From NCBI RefSeq assembly GCF_900129295.1, contig NZ_FQUU01000012.1, positions 94,777 to 158,776 of the forward strand: a stretch of 64,000 bases of DNA, in the 5' to 3' direction. The notes under the pieces are model-generated. The model worked only from the letters and a program-made list of their open reading frames with translations. It ran no database searches and had not been told where the DNA came from. Both the position numbers and the translations under genes were made by a program. Source of the stretch: Flavisolibacter ginsengisoli DSM 18119 (lineage in GTDB: Bacteria; Bacteroidota; Bacteroidia; Chitinophagales; Chitinophagaceae). Of this stretch, positions 36,101 to 43,550 are shown one piece after another; position 1 is the stretch's first letter; each line of letters starts with the position of its first letter.

Positions 36101-37094
36101 ACTGCAGGTATTCATGGTACGGCATACGCACCAGAAGGTCCTCGAAGGAATAGCGCAGGGCCCAGTTCATTGAAGGAAAGTTGCGATTCCTAGGCTTGCT
36201 ACGTTTCTTCCCTTCTATGATCTCACTAGGGCCGAATTCAGTTGGTTTACCCTTGTCAGTAACCAGGCCGCAACCAACAACCAAGTATTGCTGCTCTTCT
36301 TCTGTAAGCGGATTGCTAAACTTGGCGTACATGAAGGCGACCGACTTACCTTCATGTATTTTGGCATTAAACCTTGGGATTCTTACTGACTCTAAGTTTT
36401 TTGGGTAAGCACCTTCATTTCTGTATTGCTCTGTCGTACGTGTGAATGAAACAGCAAAAGGCCAGCTGAACATTGATTTAGGAGGCAGAGGTTCCTCTAT
36501 CAAATCCAATCTCTTTTCCGCTGGGTTATCGTGTTTTACGTTGATGTTCTCATTTCCGAAAAGGTTAATGCTCCAATAGCAGGGAGGTATGTAATCCATA
36601 GTTACAGGAAGTCCACTAAAGGCCAGCTCTTCATCCATGTGCTCGGCCTTTCTCCTTCTTATGCGCTCTGAAAGCATGGAGTGAAACCCATCGCAATAAC
36701 GGTTCTTTTTGGGATCACGGCAGATAGTCCCGTTCCATTTGTTGTCGTGCCATGCTACTCGGAAGGTAACATGCCTGGCAGCTACTCTAAGCTGCCCTTT
36801 TGCAGCAGCACACTCCATTTCATTGTTTTGTATTGCCTGCTGCTGCAACTGTTCAATTTTCTCAGCCAACCCCAATCCCCAGCGTATGTCTTTATCTGCC
36901 GGCTTGCGATACTGGCCTGCCTGCCGCTTCATACGCATCAGGCATCCTCTTTCCTCATAGGAAAACGATCTCTTGTTTTCAGGTTGGTTAGTAAAATCGA
37001 TGTAAGCCTGCCATTGGTCTTCGCTAAGGTTTTCGTATTCTGAGCGCATCAGATCAATATCGTAAGGGTCTGTAAGGTCGTATTTTGTAGACAT
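33102..37094 (-). CDS. Very large RecD-like SF1 helicase with a probable C-terminal nuclease
   Basis: 1330 residues. Residues 1-740 are not assigned; near 108-130 stands AWHDNKWNGTICRDPKK, followed by NRYC, a Cys/His-containing motif. The helicase core starts at about 755 with Walker A TGNPGSGKSHELL, then APTGKAALRLR, IIIDEMSMVD (about 838), GDPYQLPAIGYG (about 866) and the UvrD_C_2-type VHKGQGSGFDHVFF and YTALTRSRESVTLF (about 1110-1145). The last 120 residues include TDFTINTKDGLWYWEHLG, a pattern I associate with PD-(D/E)xK-like nuclease tails on helicases. GC is clearly higher than in the neighbouring R-M genes. A role in defence or in element replication is inference. Confidence 0.85.
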   Translation of the reverse strand: MSTKYDLTDPYDIDLMRSEYENLSEDQWQAYIDFTNQPENKRSFSYEERGCLMRMKRQAGQYRKPADKDIRWGLGLAEKIEQLQQQAIQNNEMECAAAKGQLRVAARHVTFRVAWHDNKWNGTICRDPKKNRYCDGFHSMLSERIRRRKAEHMDEELAFSGLPVTMDYIPPCYWSINLFGNENINVKHDNPAEKRLDLIEEPLPPKSMFSWPFAVSFTRTTEQYRNEGAYPKNLESVRIPRFNAKIHEGKSVAFMYAKFSNPLTEEEQQYLVVGCGLVTDKGKPTEFGPSEIIEGKKRSKPRNRNFPSMNWALRYSFEDLLVRMPYHEYLQYMEQNNLDPDAKQGFLDKIKVAITEPELEHCFKYVAMDIDDDEAIFILSKMRKQLVNCKDEGIVAPAEMQQRIDAIDDLLQFCWKKRTYFPGFTAISRELLNWDRQEFILDELIEELQQIEQEYAEKLIELIENPSADKKYKRYASILYSVKERLEDNYGLKTEQFLYLCMLNLKPFQFKRILAGKLRLSGDWKKTIEDEKASHELTDICNNPYLLFEEYQAYETLLDPVYGEEKDGPIDLFKIDIAYFPDTRFGIHRLDMQRQMPNNDKRRLRGLVIRYLRTLENTGHCFAFAEELDDAIRQYPLFYHMGTDYQLPSNFFERIRNDYIIHFEETEEKVKVISANSTKYFYLYEVYNAEGEVSKAVHQLLQENSLADQYEDLANYIDQSCNELKKELESLFDEEQFRLERTQLYQDIYKSRLYVLTGNPGSGKSHELLNIITDWQAKGQSCLVLAPTGKAALRLRTDSKFPGIEAFTIDKILADINYNKISRQALQRYNNIIIDEMSMVDLLKLRDLLRQFNFSVPSFRRLVLVGDPYQLPAIGYGKVLKDIQYFLGTHPENGGNYIELQTNCRLKLAESRILELSEGFVMDGEISGDLISKLVSGKEEISKGLRLRYWKTEEELYKVLDEEFDFLCKQLQLVGIKAEKLNAVLGLKKDGAIDYDSKLSLESFQVITPYKADFSGTGKINDYIQSVYKSDLELSLLGDMFKQSDKIIRTRNYYSEGKLILSNGSIGIIRHDGEEIVYCPELDAPLLLHGEDGIRSSEREFFELAYAITVHKGQGSGFDHVFFVLPQKLGLLSRELVYTALTRSRESVTLFVQGEAGQPFSKSVFEKAKARSYTESRRTSLLLDKPFRYYTLEVDGKFIESMIELMIYQSLKDMKLKLGKENFSFEYELPPVVNGVELPMRTDFTINTKDGLWYWEHLGRLGTKRYDWTWQNVKKKSYSEAGVYGRLITTDQKNGINPDKIRWIIEQVASGELGTEDSTNRYSDHHYSLR

Positions 37095-37142
37095 AAAAGC
37101 AGCTGTTTATTAAGTTAAGTATAGTTTTATAGTTGGCAAGGA

Positions 37143-37544
37143 TTATTGCCGAAAGAACCTAATGTGATTTCGATTCTCCAAGGAAAACATTGGACTCATT
37201 CCTAGAACCAGGAAGAAACACCAATATCTAAGGCTAAATGGGCTGTAGGATTTCGCATCTACCTGGTGCCGTTGTACTTTAGCGGCTTTATTACTCTGGG
37301 TCGCTACCTGATTAAGAAAAGGTGTAAGGCCGCCAATGACTTTTATCCTGCCTGATGCGACAAGCGAATCCAAATCTGAAGGCTTCATATCGGTTATGCC
37401 CCAATCGTCTTTACCATAGAAACCGATCTTCCGCATTTTGTCCCGTATTGCTTTCTGAGCAGAAGGCTCGCTTTTAGTCCGAAGATGTATAAGCTGCTTT
37501 AGCTCTGTGATCTCGGAGGATGTAAAAACATTTTTACCCTTCAT
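37143..37544 (-). CDS. Small protein of unknown function upstream of the helicase
   Basis: 133 residues. The N-terminal 72 residues (VFTSSEITELKQLIHLRTKSEPSAQKAIRDKMRKIGFYGKDDWG, then DLDSLVASGRIKVIG) look like a compact helical domain that I have the impression recurs in Bacteroidota. The remaining 60 residues are of odd composition (YSPFSLRYWCFFLVLGMSPMF) and may be read-through past an ancestral stop. It ends 48 bases before the helicase start on the same strand. Confidence 0.5.
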   Translation of the reverse strand: MKGKNVFTSSEITELKQLIHLRTKSEPSAQKAIRDKMRKIGFYGKDDWGITDMKPSDLDSLVASGRIKVIGGLTPFLNQVATQSNKAAKVQRHQVDAKSYSPFSLRYWCFFLVLGMSPMFSLENRNHIRFFRQ

Positions 37545-37712
37545 GGTTCTTTGTATTTAGTTACGCTCGCCAAGCCTTTTCCTGAGTATGGTTTCTACAG
37601 AATCAGGTTGGCTGTTCTATAACTGTGAAGCTTGCTGAAATGTTTCCAGACATTTGGCCTACGGAATTGTCCGGGTTCAATATCGGAGGCGTAATGAGTC
37701 CACGGGCCTGTT

Positions 37713-37997
37713 TCAGATTGGATTACTGTTCCAACCCTCTACCCAGGTCTTCAAATCTTCTCCCACAACATGCAGGTCGCTGATTTGAACACTTGTTCCC
37801 AGAGGCAGGGTGCCGCTCGCATTTGATCTAAGTATTTGGGTAACTGAATAAAGAAGGATTTGCCTTTCTGGTGGATAAGGCGAAGGGTCTTCAGCGATCA
37901 TGTATTGTTCATTCGGATCCTCGTCCTGCAAGGGGTTGCAAATCACTACGATCTGGCCCTGTTTGGTCGGTATTACCTGCTCTGTTATATTTTCCAT
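37713..37997 (-). CDS. Small acidic protein of unknown function
   Basis: 94 residues (MENITEQVIPTKQGQIVVICNP). It has beta-type sequence and no known motif. It starts 2 bases after the stop of the preceding gene at 38000, which suggests co-translation. Probably part of a small-gene block leading to the helicase. Confidence 0.5.
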   Translation of the reverse strand: MENITEQVIPTKQGQIVVICNPLQDEDPNEQYMIAEDPSPYPPERQILLYSVTQILRSNASGTLPLGTSVQISDLHVVGEDLKTWVEGWNSNPI

Positions 37998-37999
37998 AC

Positions 38000-38296
38000 T
38001 TATCCATTATTAGCTCCGAAATCCTCAGGAAATATCCCACGTTTCTTATACTCGGCAACCTGCACCTCTGATGCGACCTCGTAAATGTCGGCATCGTTAC
38101 GATCAGCCACATCAAAGCATCTGGTCATGACATCGTTCAGGTAATCAGCTTCTTCTTTGTTGAAGGTTGGCTGATTATCACCGGTGGTATAATCAGTGAA
38201 GTCGTCGTCCGGCATAAACGCCAGATCGTAGTCATCGTACAAGCTTTGGAAAAAAGCCTTTATGTCCTTAACCGTATTAATTTGATATTCCTTCAT
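38000..38296 (-). CDS. Small acidic protein of unknown function
   Basis: 98 residues from the ATG at 38296; an earlier ATG at 38317 is possible. Very acidic, with DDYDLAFMPDDDFTDYTTGD and a helical part FNKEEADYLNDVMTRCFDVADRND. The charge is like that of DNA-mimic or anti-restriction proteins such as ArdA/Ocr types, but there is no sequence signature, so this is only a thought. Followed 2 bases later by the next gene. Confidence 0.5.
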   Translation of the reverse strand: MKEYQINTVKDIKAFFQSLYDDYDLAFMPDDDFTDYTTGDNQPTFNKEEADYLNDVMTRCFDVADRNDADIYEVASEVQVAEYKKRGIFPEDFGANNG

Positions 38297-38418
38297 TTCG
38301 TCGTCTTGATGAGACAAGTTTAGCCATTTTTTGCCGCATTAAAATCCTTTTAGAAAACAAAAAAGGTGGGCCCACCTTAAGGGAAAGAACAGGACAGGAC
38401 AAAAAAACAAGGCGGAGG

Positions 38419-38835
38419 CTATGCCGCTACGAATGAACAGTTGTCCAACAACAATTGTTTATCGAAGATTGAATATATGCCATAGCCGTCCTCGCTTGTT
38501 ATCTGTGGAATGTTATTGTCCAACAATAACTCTTGAAGCTTTTCTTCTTCAAGAGAATAGACACCCTCTACACCTATGAATTTGACTATATGGTAATCAG
38601 TAATTACTGGAACTTTCCTTCCATTAATCATTCTGGCGATCAGGATGCCAACGGTTGGCGATGCGTTGTTTTCAACATCAACTTTAATCAAATTCCTTTT
38701 ATAACCCTTCGGGCTCCACACTTCCATTGAAGAGCCATCCTGCTCAACCCGGCATCCGTATTTTACTTCAAGTAACAACTTAACATAGTCAAGGCATATC
38801 TGCCTTAGGTCTTTATCGAATATTTTCTTCTTCAT
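38419..38835 (-). CDS. Protein of unknown function
   Basis: 138 residues (MKKKIFDKDLRQICLDYVKLLLEVKYG). No family recognised; it is a mixed alpha-beta sequence with Cys at 14, 30 and near the end (LLDNCSFVAA). It lies between the long inverted repeat at 38884 and the acidic-protein genes, on the element's main strand. Confidence 0.5.
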   Translation of the reverse strand: MKKKIFDKDLRQICLDYVKLLLEVKYGCRVEQDGSSMEVWSPKGYKRNLIKVDVENNASPTVGILIARMINGRKVPVITDYHIVKFIGVEGVYSLEEEKLQELLLDNNIPQITSEDGYGIYSIFDKQLLLDNCSFVAA

Positions 38836-38861
38836 TATGTTCGTTATTTTTAAATAGTTGT

Positions 38862-38879
38862 AAAGTCCATAAGGACTTT
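38862..38879. terminator. Short hairpin with T-tract on plus strand
   Basis: AAAGTCC and GGACTTT form a 7-bp stem with a 4-base loop, followed by TTTTT on the plus strand only. The genes here run on the minus strand, so its function as a terminator is doubtful. Confidence 0.35.
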
Positions 38880-38883
38880 TTTG

Positions 38884-38938
38884 TGTATCGTTCAGTAGAA
38901 TTCCATAACTACTTTAATTATATCTACTGAATGATACA
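38884..38938. repeat. Long inverted repeat between the primase-like gene and its neighbour
   Basis: Arms at 38884-38899 (TGTATCGTTCAGTAGA) and 38923-38938 are complementary over 16 bp with one C/T difference, which still allows a G-U pair in RNA. The spacer is 23 bases and AT-rich. It lies just downstream of the primase-like gene, so it could be an origin, an operator or a transcript end. Confidence 0.7.
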
Positions 38939-38942
38939 ATGT

Positions 38943-40181
38943 TTATATCTCATTTCTTAATTCTTTCAGGATTGAATCGAAAACAATATCAGGTACGTCA
39001 ATCCCCGGTTCTTTATTTATGTTCCTGTAAATGGTTGACCTGCTTAATCCTGTGTACTTACCGATAGAGGTGGGGTTAATATTCTCGCCAGCTTGCTCAA
39101 GCAGTTCCATTATCGCTCTGATCCGCCGCCGGCTTCTGCTTTCCTTGACTAAACCGTTGACTTGATTGGCCAACGCTTTCTTATTGCCCAGGAAAGCTTT
39201 ACTGATGTGAACAAACTTCTTTCTTGTCGGCACTTGCAGTTTACCGGACCTGAATCCGGCAACCACGGACCTGACCAGCCTGACCATTTCTAAAAAGACC
39301 ATTCTCTCTTCTGTCCTGTCGTTGTTTACCAGGTTAATAAAGGAGAGAACGTGATCGAAGTCCAGTTGCGGGTTGCAATAACAAAACGTTATTACCAACC
39401 TGGTAAACGTTGTTCTTTTCTTGCCATTCGGAATTCTTTTCTCAGGATATAATAGCTTGCAGTAATCGATTTCCTTGATCTCGAAGTCATCAGGGCCGTG
39501 GTAACAATAGCTTTCCCATTTTACCTTGGGCATCAACTCATCAAGGGGCACAAGTGTGAACCTTTGATCATTTTTCCCTTCAGTATTAGGTTGTGAACAT
39601 TCATAGGTGGTAAGCCTATAAGATAACTTGTTTTTGCCAGATGTCAAGGATGAAAGTTCTATAGACGCATCCGGGTTAAAATATGCGTTTGGATCATAAG
39701 GTAGAATATGTACTCTGTTAGGGTTTGAGCATTTACTATCAAGGTTGAAGCCGTCAAACTCAGATGTTAAAGCAGTGAACACAAGCGGATAATTCTCTTT
39801 CGTCAGTCCGTTGCATTTTACATAGAATGAAATTCCTTTTCCCCCGACCGACATGCAGGCCAAAGTGATTTTATCCCCGTGCAACGTGACCAGGTTTCCA
39901 ATTGTATCTGACAGGTCGTAAACATCGTCTAAGTCATAATACAAATAGCCGGACATCATGATGATGTCATTGTAGTCCTTGGTTTGATTACAAATTGACG
40001 GAGCTGTTATACAGGGCAGTTGCAACTTTAATGAATTGTATTCAGGCGTGCCTTTGTTTAACCTGTGAAGCTTAAGAATTTTTTCCTTGCTTGGATGATC
40101 TTTAATAATTCCGTAAAGTGAGGTGATGTCAATGACCTTCGATTTCCGTTGTTGTTTTAAATTGTCATAATAACCAAACAT
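38943..40181 (-). CDS. Primase-like protein of the BT4734/VirE-N family
   Basis: 412 residues. The N-terminal 170 residues match the BT4734-like/VirE N-terminal domain: GYLYYDLDDV (Asp83/Asp85 region), then SVGGKGISFYVKCNG (111-125), then DSKCSNPNRVHILPYDP (148-163). Together these resemble the DxD, sxG and third-acid sites of archaeo-eukaryotic primases. The C-terminus has a helix-turn-helix (SIGKYTGLSRSTIYRNIN, about 377-394). No helicase part is fused. It is the best candidate for the element's replication initiator or primase. It has no close upstream neighbour; the 259-bp gap to the methyltransferase should hold its promoter. Confidence 0.75.
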   Translation of the reverse strand: MFGYYDNLKQQRKSKVIDITSLYGIIKDHPSKEKILKLHRLNKGTPEYNSLKLQLPCITAPSICNQTKDYNDIIMMSGYLYYDLDDVYDLSDTIGNLVTLHGDKITLACMSVGGKGISFYVKCNGLTKENYPLVFTALTSEFDGFNLDSKCSNPNRVHILPYDPNAYFNPDASIELSSLTSGKNKLSYRLTTYECSQPNTEGKNDQRFTLVPLDELMPKVKWESYCYHGPDDFEIKEIDYCKLLYPEKRIPNGKKRTTFTRLVITFCYCNPQLDFDHVLSFINLVNNDRTEERMVFLEMVRLVRSVVAGFRSGKLQVPTRKKFVHISKAFLGNKKALANQVNGLVKESRSRRRIRAIMELLEQAGENINPTSIGKYTGLSRSTIYRNINKEPGIDVPDIVFDSILKELRNEI

Positions 40182-40440
40182 TAAAAATAAAAATGCCCGA
40201 AAGAGTGCGGTGTTTCTCTGACGGGCAAGGGTTGATCCCTAAATTGTTTCCGCATCATTCACCACCGCTAATGGATGACGCGCTACATCTTTTAAATACT
40301 GTAGCGAGGCGAAACTTGCTAGGAAACGTTAGAATTATCTGCGCAATGGGACAACAATTATATCGCTCCACAAGGCGATCGGTTGACATTATTTACACAA
40401 TCGGAAACTGTTATAAACGCATTTGGGATTATTAATAATC

Positions 40441-41415
40441 TCACATAAGCCCTAAGATTTTCTCTCTCACATATTGCAGTAGCTTATGAGCAAATGGAAT
40501 TTGAACCATGTTGCCAAGCATCCTTATACATTGTTGAACGGAAACAGGAGTTCCATCGGAAAGTTTGGCATCAAGGTCATAACCCTCCAGATGGCTTAGT
40601 ACGAGACGCTCGTTCAAAGTAATAGGTCTTTTAATACCACTTTCAAAGAAGTGTACTGAACCAGAGGCGGTCATTGTTCTGAAATGCTTTCTGTAAGTTG
40701 TGATCATTCCACCTCCTTTACTGAAATAATGGCTTACTGACGGGAAAAGGTTGTGCATGTAGTTTGCTGAATCAAACGGTTCGGGTTCAGGAAAACTCGG
40801 TTGAACTCCCAAGTCCTTTCTAACAATCATTGTAATAAACCTATCTCTATCTTGTCTTGAAGAATAGTCTTTTGCGTTAAGAATGGCAGATTTAATATAA
40901 TATTCTTTCATGATCCGGCTCAAGGAAGTAGCCAGCTCTGCGCGGAAGTGACCCATGTCTTTGTTCAGAAAACCGAGCACATTCTCAAAAACTCCAACCT
41001 TTATTTCACCTTCGTAAGCAAGCCTGTACTGGTCCAACATTAGCCTGTTGCGATAAGTGAAGTTTTTATGATTCGGATTGGCAGCTGAACCATCTGGACA
41101 GGGGCTGCCAGAGATGTATAGATCAACATCACCCTTTGACAGACCAGCACCTGTTGCGATGTTTACACTATTGCTGATTGAACTAAAACTCAGGTCCTCA
41201 ATGGCTGCAACCTCAAACAAACCGGTGGTGGTTCTATGGTCGGAAAAGCCATACTTTGACCGGCTTTCATAATTCTGGTTAAAGACTGCTTCAACAGCTC
41301 TGTCTATGTCTGACTGATATATGCACCTAAATCCTGCAAGTTTCGCTCCTTTGTCAAATCCACCGATTCCGCTGCAAGTTGAAATAAAGACTGGTTTTGG
41401 AGATTGTATAGTCAT
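40441..41415 (-). CDS. Divergent DNA (cytosine-5) methyltransferase
   Basis: 324 residues. Motif I is STCSGIGGFDKGAKLAG (12-28) and motif IV is SGSPCPDGSAAN with Cys106; the usual PCQ is PCP. Motif VI is FENVLGF (Glu144-Asn145-Val146), VIII is QDRDRF (188-193), and X is GNMVQIPFAHKLL. The conserved order supports a C5 enzyme, but the family is far from the R-M methylase at 30015. No nuclease gene accompanies it, so it is probably an orphan enzyme that marks the element or evades restriction. It begins 3 bases after the ParB-like gene. Confidence 0.82.
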   Translation of the reverse strand: MTIQSPKPVFISTCSGIGGFDKGAKLAGFRCIYQSDIDRAVEAVFNQNYESRSKYGFSDHRTTTGLFEVAAIEDLSFSSISNSVNIATGAGLSKGDVDLYISGSPCPDGSAANPNHKNFTYRNRLMLDQYRLAYEGEIKVGVFENVLGFLNKDMGHFRAELATSLSRIMKEYYIKSAILNAKDYSSRQDRDRFITMIVRKDLGVQPSFPEPEPFDSANYMHNLFPSVSHYFSKGGGMITTYRKHFRTMTASGSVHFFESGIKRPITLNERLVLSHLEGYDLDAKLSDGTPVSVQQCIRMLGNMVQIPFAHKLLQYVREKILGLM

Positions 41416-41418
41416 AGT

Positions 41419-42267
41419 TTATTTGAAAAGATTTTTAGGATTGTTAACAATTAGGTGGATACTGCTCTTCTGGTCCGCAGATTGGAAAACGTAACGCGTT
41501 GCACCTATCTCATTGCTGAAACTGTCAATCTCATCAAAATCATAGTAATAGAAGCCAGAAATATTTTGCGAGTTGAATGTTGCAATGGAGGATCCATTGC
41601 TATATGTCATTAAGAAATCGCCAATCCGAGGAACTGATATACTTATAGAGCCAACAGGGAACTCAGATCTTTCGGTCTGGGTCACTTTCGGGTTTCTTCC
41701 ACCTCTGGGCTTGATACCTTTTTCCTCGTTGCCATCCCGTATAATCTGCAACGCTTCAGAATACAACACTTCGCCTTTGGCAATTTTTTCAAAAACATCC
41801 GGGTCATGTGTTCCCATAAACTTTATGTTTTGAACGGAAGATGATGAACAGTCTAAAAGCGTGGCAATAGTTTCATCAATGTCTCCGGGAATGGAATCAA
41901 AAAGAACTTTACCCTCTGGGCCGGAGAAAAAGTGCTCAAGAAAAGAAATGACTAAATATTTGGTCCCATAATCTTTTCTCGCAGTTTTTTGATTCAGATT
42001 AATGAAACGCACAAGGTCTTCCTCACTCATATCGACCTGAATGGCATCTATCTGAGAAAGACTATTTTTCTGTGCTGCTATCACATCTTCAATACCTGCA
42101 ATCAGTCTGCCTGTGGTATCAATGATCACCGTTCTAAGTGACATGAACCTTACCCAGGTAGATACAAAATATTCTGTAGGAATGTCGTTGAAGAGCGCTA
42201 GGAATGGGTGTGGCTTTACGGTGAGCGGATCAATGGAAACTGTCCTTTTATTAAAGTTGTTTTGCAT
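41419..42267 (-). CDS. ParB-like (Srx-fold) protein
   Basis: 282 residues. The first 110 residues read like a ParB/Srx N-terminal domain: VSIDPLTVKPHPFLALFNDIP, RTVIIDTTGRLIAGIEDVIAAQKNSL, where the GxxRxxA box of true ParB is GIEDVIAA, so the CTP/DNA-binding Arg is missing. A helix-turn-helix-like part follows (ATLLDCSSSSVQNIKFMG). The C-terminal half is unassigned. The gene is between the HTH gene (1-base gap) and the methyltransferase (3-base gap), clearly one operon. Possible role: DNA recognition for, or regulation of, the methyltransferase. Confidence 0.65.
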   Translation of the reverse strand: MQNNFNKRTVSIDPLTVKPHPFLALFNDIPTEYFVSTWVRFMSLRTVIIDTTGRLIAGIEDVIAAQKNSLSQIDAIQVDMSEEDLVRFINLNQKTARKDYGTKYLVISFLEHFFSGPEGKVLFDSIPGDIDETIATLLDCSSSSVQNIKFMGTHDPDVFEKIAKGEVLYSEALQIIRDGNEEKGIKPRGGRNPKVTQTERSEFPVGSISISVPRIGDFLMTYSNGSSIATFNSQNISGFYYYDFDEIDSFSNEIGATRYVFQSADQKSSIHLIVNNPKNLFK

Positions 42268-42268
42268 G

Positions 42269-42574
42269 CTATCTTTTATTTAATTGTGTAACAATGGGTT
42301 TAAGAGCACTATCTATTTCTGATCTGCGATAGCGGACTCTTCGGTCAATCCTATATCCCTTAAGCTGACCAGACTTCGTCCATTTCAGTATTGTTGGAAG
42401 TGAAACCCCCAAGAGTTTAGCCACTTGAGGTTTAGTAAGCCAATCATCGGGAGGGGGTGCGTTTGAACAATTTGTTATTGAGCTTTCTACGAAAGCGCGG
42501 AATTCTTTAAGCTCGGCAAACAGTTGATATAAACCCTGAACGCCTTCTGGCAGGTTGTTGTGATTAACGATCAT
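42269..42574 (-). CDS. Excisionase-type helix-turn-helix protein
   Basis: 101 residues from the ATG at 42574; a GTG at 42589 would add five. The C-terminal half is a MerR-like HTH_17: WLTKPQVAKLLGVSLPTILKWTKSGQLKG, then YRIDRRVRYRRSEIDSAL. Such proteins act as excisionases or regulators in integrative elements. It is the first gene of the ParB-like/methyltransferase operon. A near -7 box TCCCTTTG lies on the minus strand at 42589-42596. Confidence 0.8.
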   Translation of the reverse strand: MIVNHNNLPEGVQGLYQLFAELKEFRAFVESSITNCSNAPPPDDWLTKPQVAKLLGVSLPTILKWTKSGQLKGYRIDRRVRYRRSEIDSALKPIVTQLNKR

Positions 42575-42653
42575 TGATATTCTTTTCACAAAGGGACAGA
42601 AAGTCTTTGGGCGAACTTCCTCAAAACTTCCTCAATGCTTCGTTAAGCGAATA

Positions 42654-43529
42654 CTACTTTTTTTTGTGTATATCCTTGCCTTTGTTATCAGATTCTCTAA
42701 GGCGATAGTCCATTGGCGAAAATGTGTAATGATCATTGCCAAAATAGTCTCTAAGTACTCCTGCGGATGCAGGTCCTCGTTGGCTCCTTAAATTGAAGTG
42801 GTTTAGAAGGGTTCTGATTAAACTTTCTTTAGTTTTAAACTCATTTAAATATCCTTTATCGATCAGCAGCTTAATGACATTGACAAACTCCGGAACTGTC
42901 CCATTCCAATTTATTTTATCTGAGAAGCTTTCGTGCAGCTCAATTATCGAGAAAGGTACGTAATGATGTTTCTCTCCGGTTAGCTCCTCTTTTTTTTTAA
43001 GGAGTGAATTATGGAATTTAGCATTGGCGTAGCCAAGGGAAATTAAATTGAGAGCCGCTTCGATTTTTGCTACAATGTAACGTTCAGCGAATCCCAGCAT
43101 TGAAACAAGTGGAAGTGATAAGTCCTTAAGTTGTGCGTTATATCCTTCCATTTTGCAATGGTAGGAAACATAGCCGGCTGGCCAATGCCATTTCCCGCCT
43201 GGCACATCAGCATTTAAAAGAACTGAGATATAGTCATTCCCTGGCAGAACAGTTTCGTATTTCTTTCTAATCTTAGCTATGTGGAGATCAATGCACCCAA
43301 TCTTATCTCCCGCGAAGTCAAATCTTTTAATAAATTCAGTCCATATACCAGAGTACTGGTCATACTTCTTACCGACCTCTTCAAGTGTGATTTCAGGTGT
43401 TATCCCCAACTGTGTGAACTTTTCTTTCACGATGACATGTGATGTCATTTCATCGAATAGCTTGTATCCAATTTTTTCGGTCTGAAATCGCAGCAGCGTT
43501 TCCATTGTCTCAGTAGTTCCAGGTATCAT
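42654..43529 (-). CDS. Protein of unknown function, possibly RteC-like
   Basis: 291 residues with no certain family. The segment KINWNGTVPEFVNVIKLLIDKGYL followed by SLIRTLLNHFNLR is reminiscent of the C-terminal part of RteC, the regulator of excision in Bacteroides conjugative transposons, but the N-terminus is not. It starts 21 bases after the integrase stop, so the two are probably co-transcribed, which would suit an excision or transfer regulator. Confidence 0.45.
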   Translation of the reverse strand: MIPGTTETMETLLRFQTEKIGYKLFDEMTSHVIVKEKFTQLGITPEITLEEVGKKYDQYSGIWTEFIKRFDFAGDKIGCIDLHIAKIRKKYETVLPGNDYISVLLNADVPGGKWHWPAGYVSYHCKMEGYNAQLKDLSLPLVSMLGFAERYIVAKIEAALNLISLGYANAKFHNSLLKKKEELTGEKHHYVPFSIIELHESFSDKINWNGTVPEFVNVIKLLIDKGYLNEFKTKESLIRTLLNHFNLRSQRGPASAGVLRDYFGNDHYTFSPMDYRLRESDNKGKDIHKKK

Positions 43530-43550
43530 GACAGTTCAGAAAAGTACAAT

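Noticed and set aside
40193..40435. 80-codon plus-strand frame between the primase-like and methylase genes
   Set aside because: It runs against all neighbours, has no recognisable domain, and covers the only place where the primase-like gene's promoter can lie.
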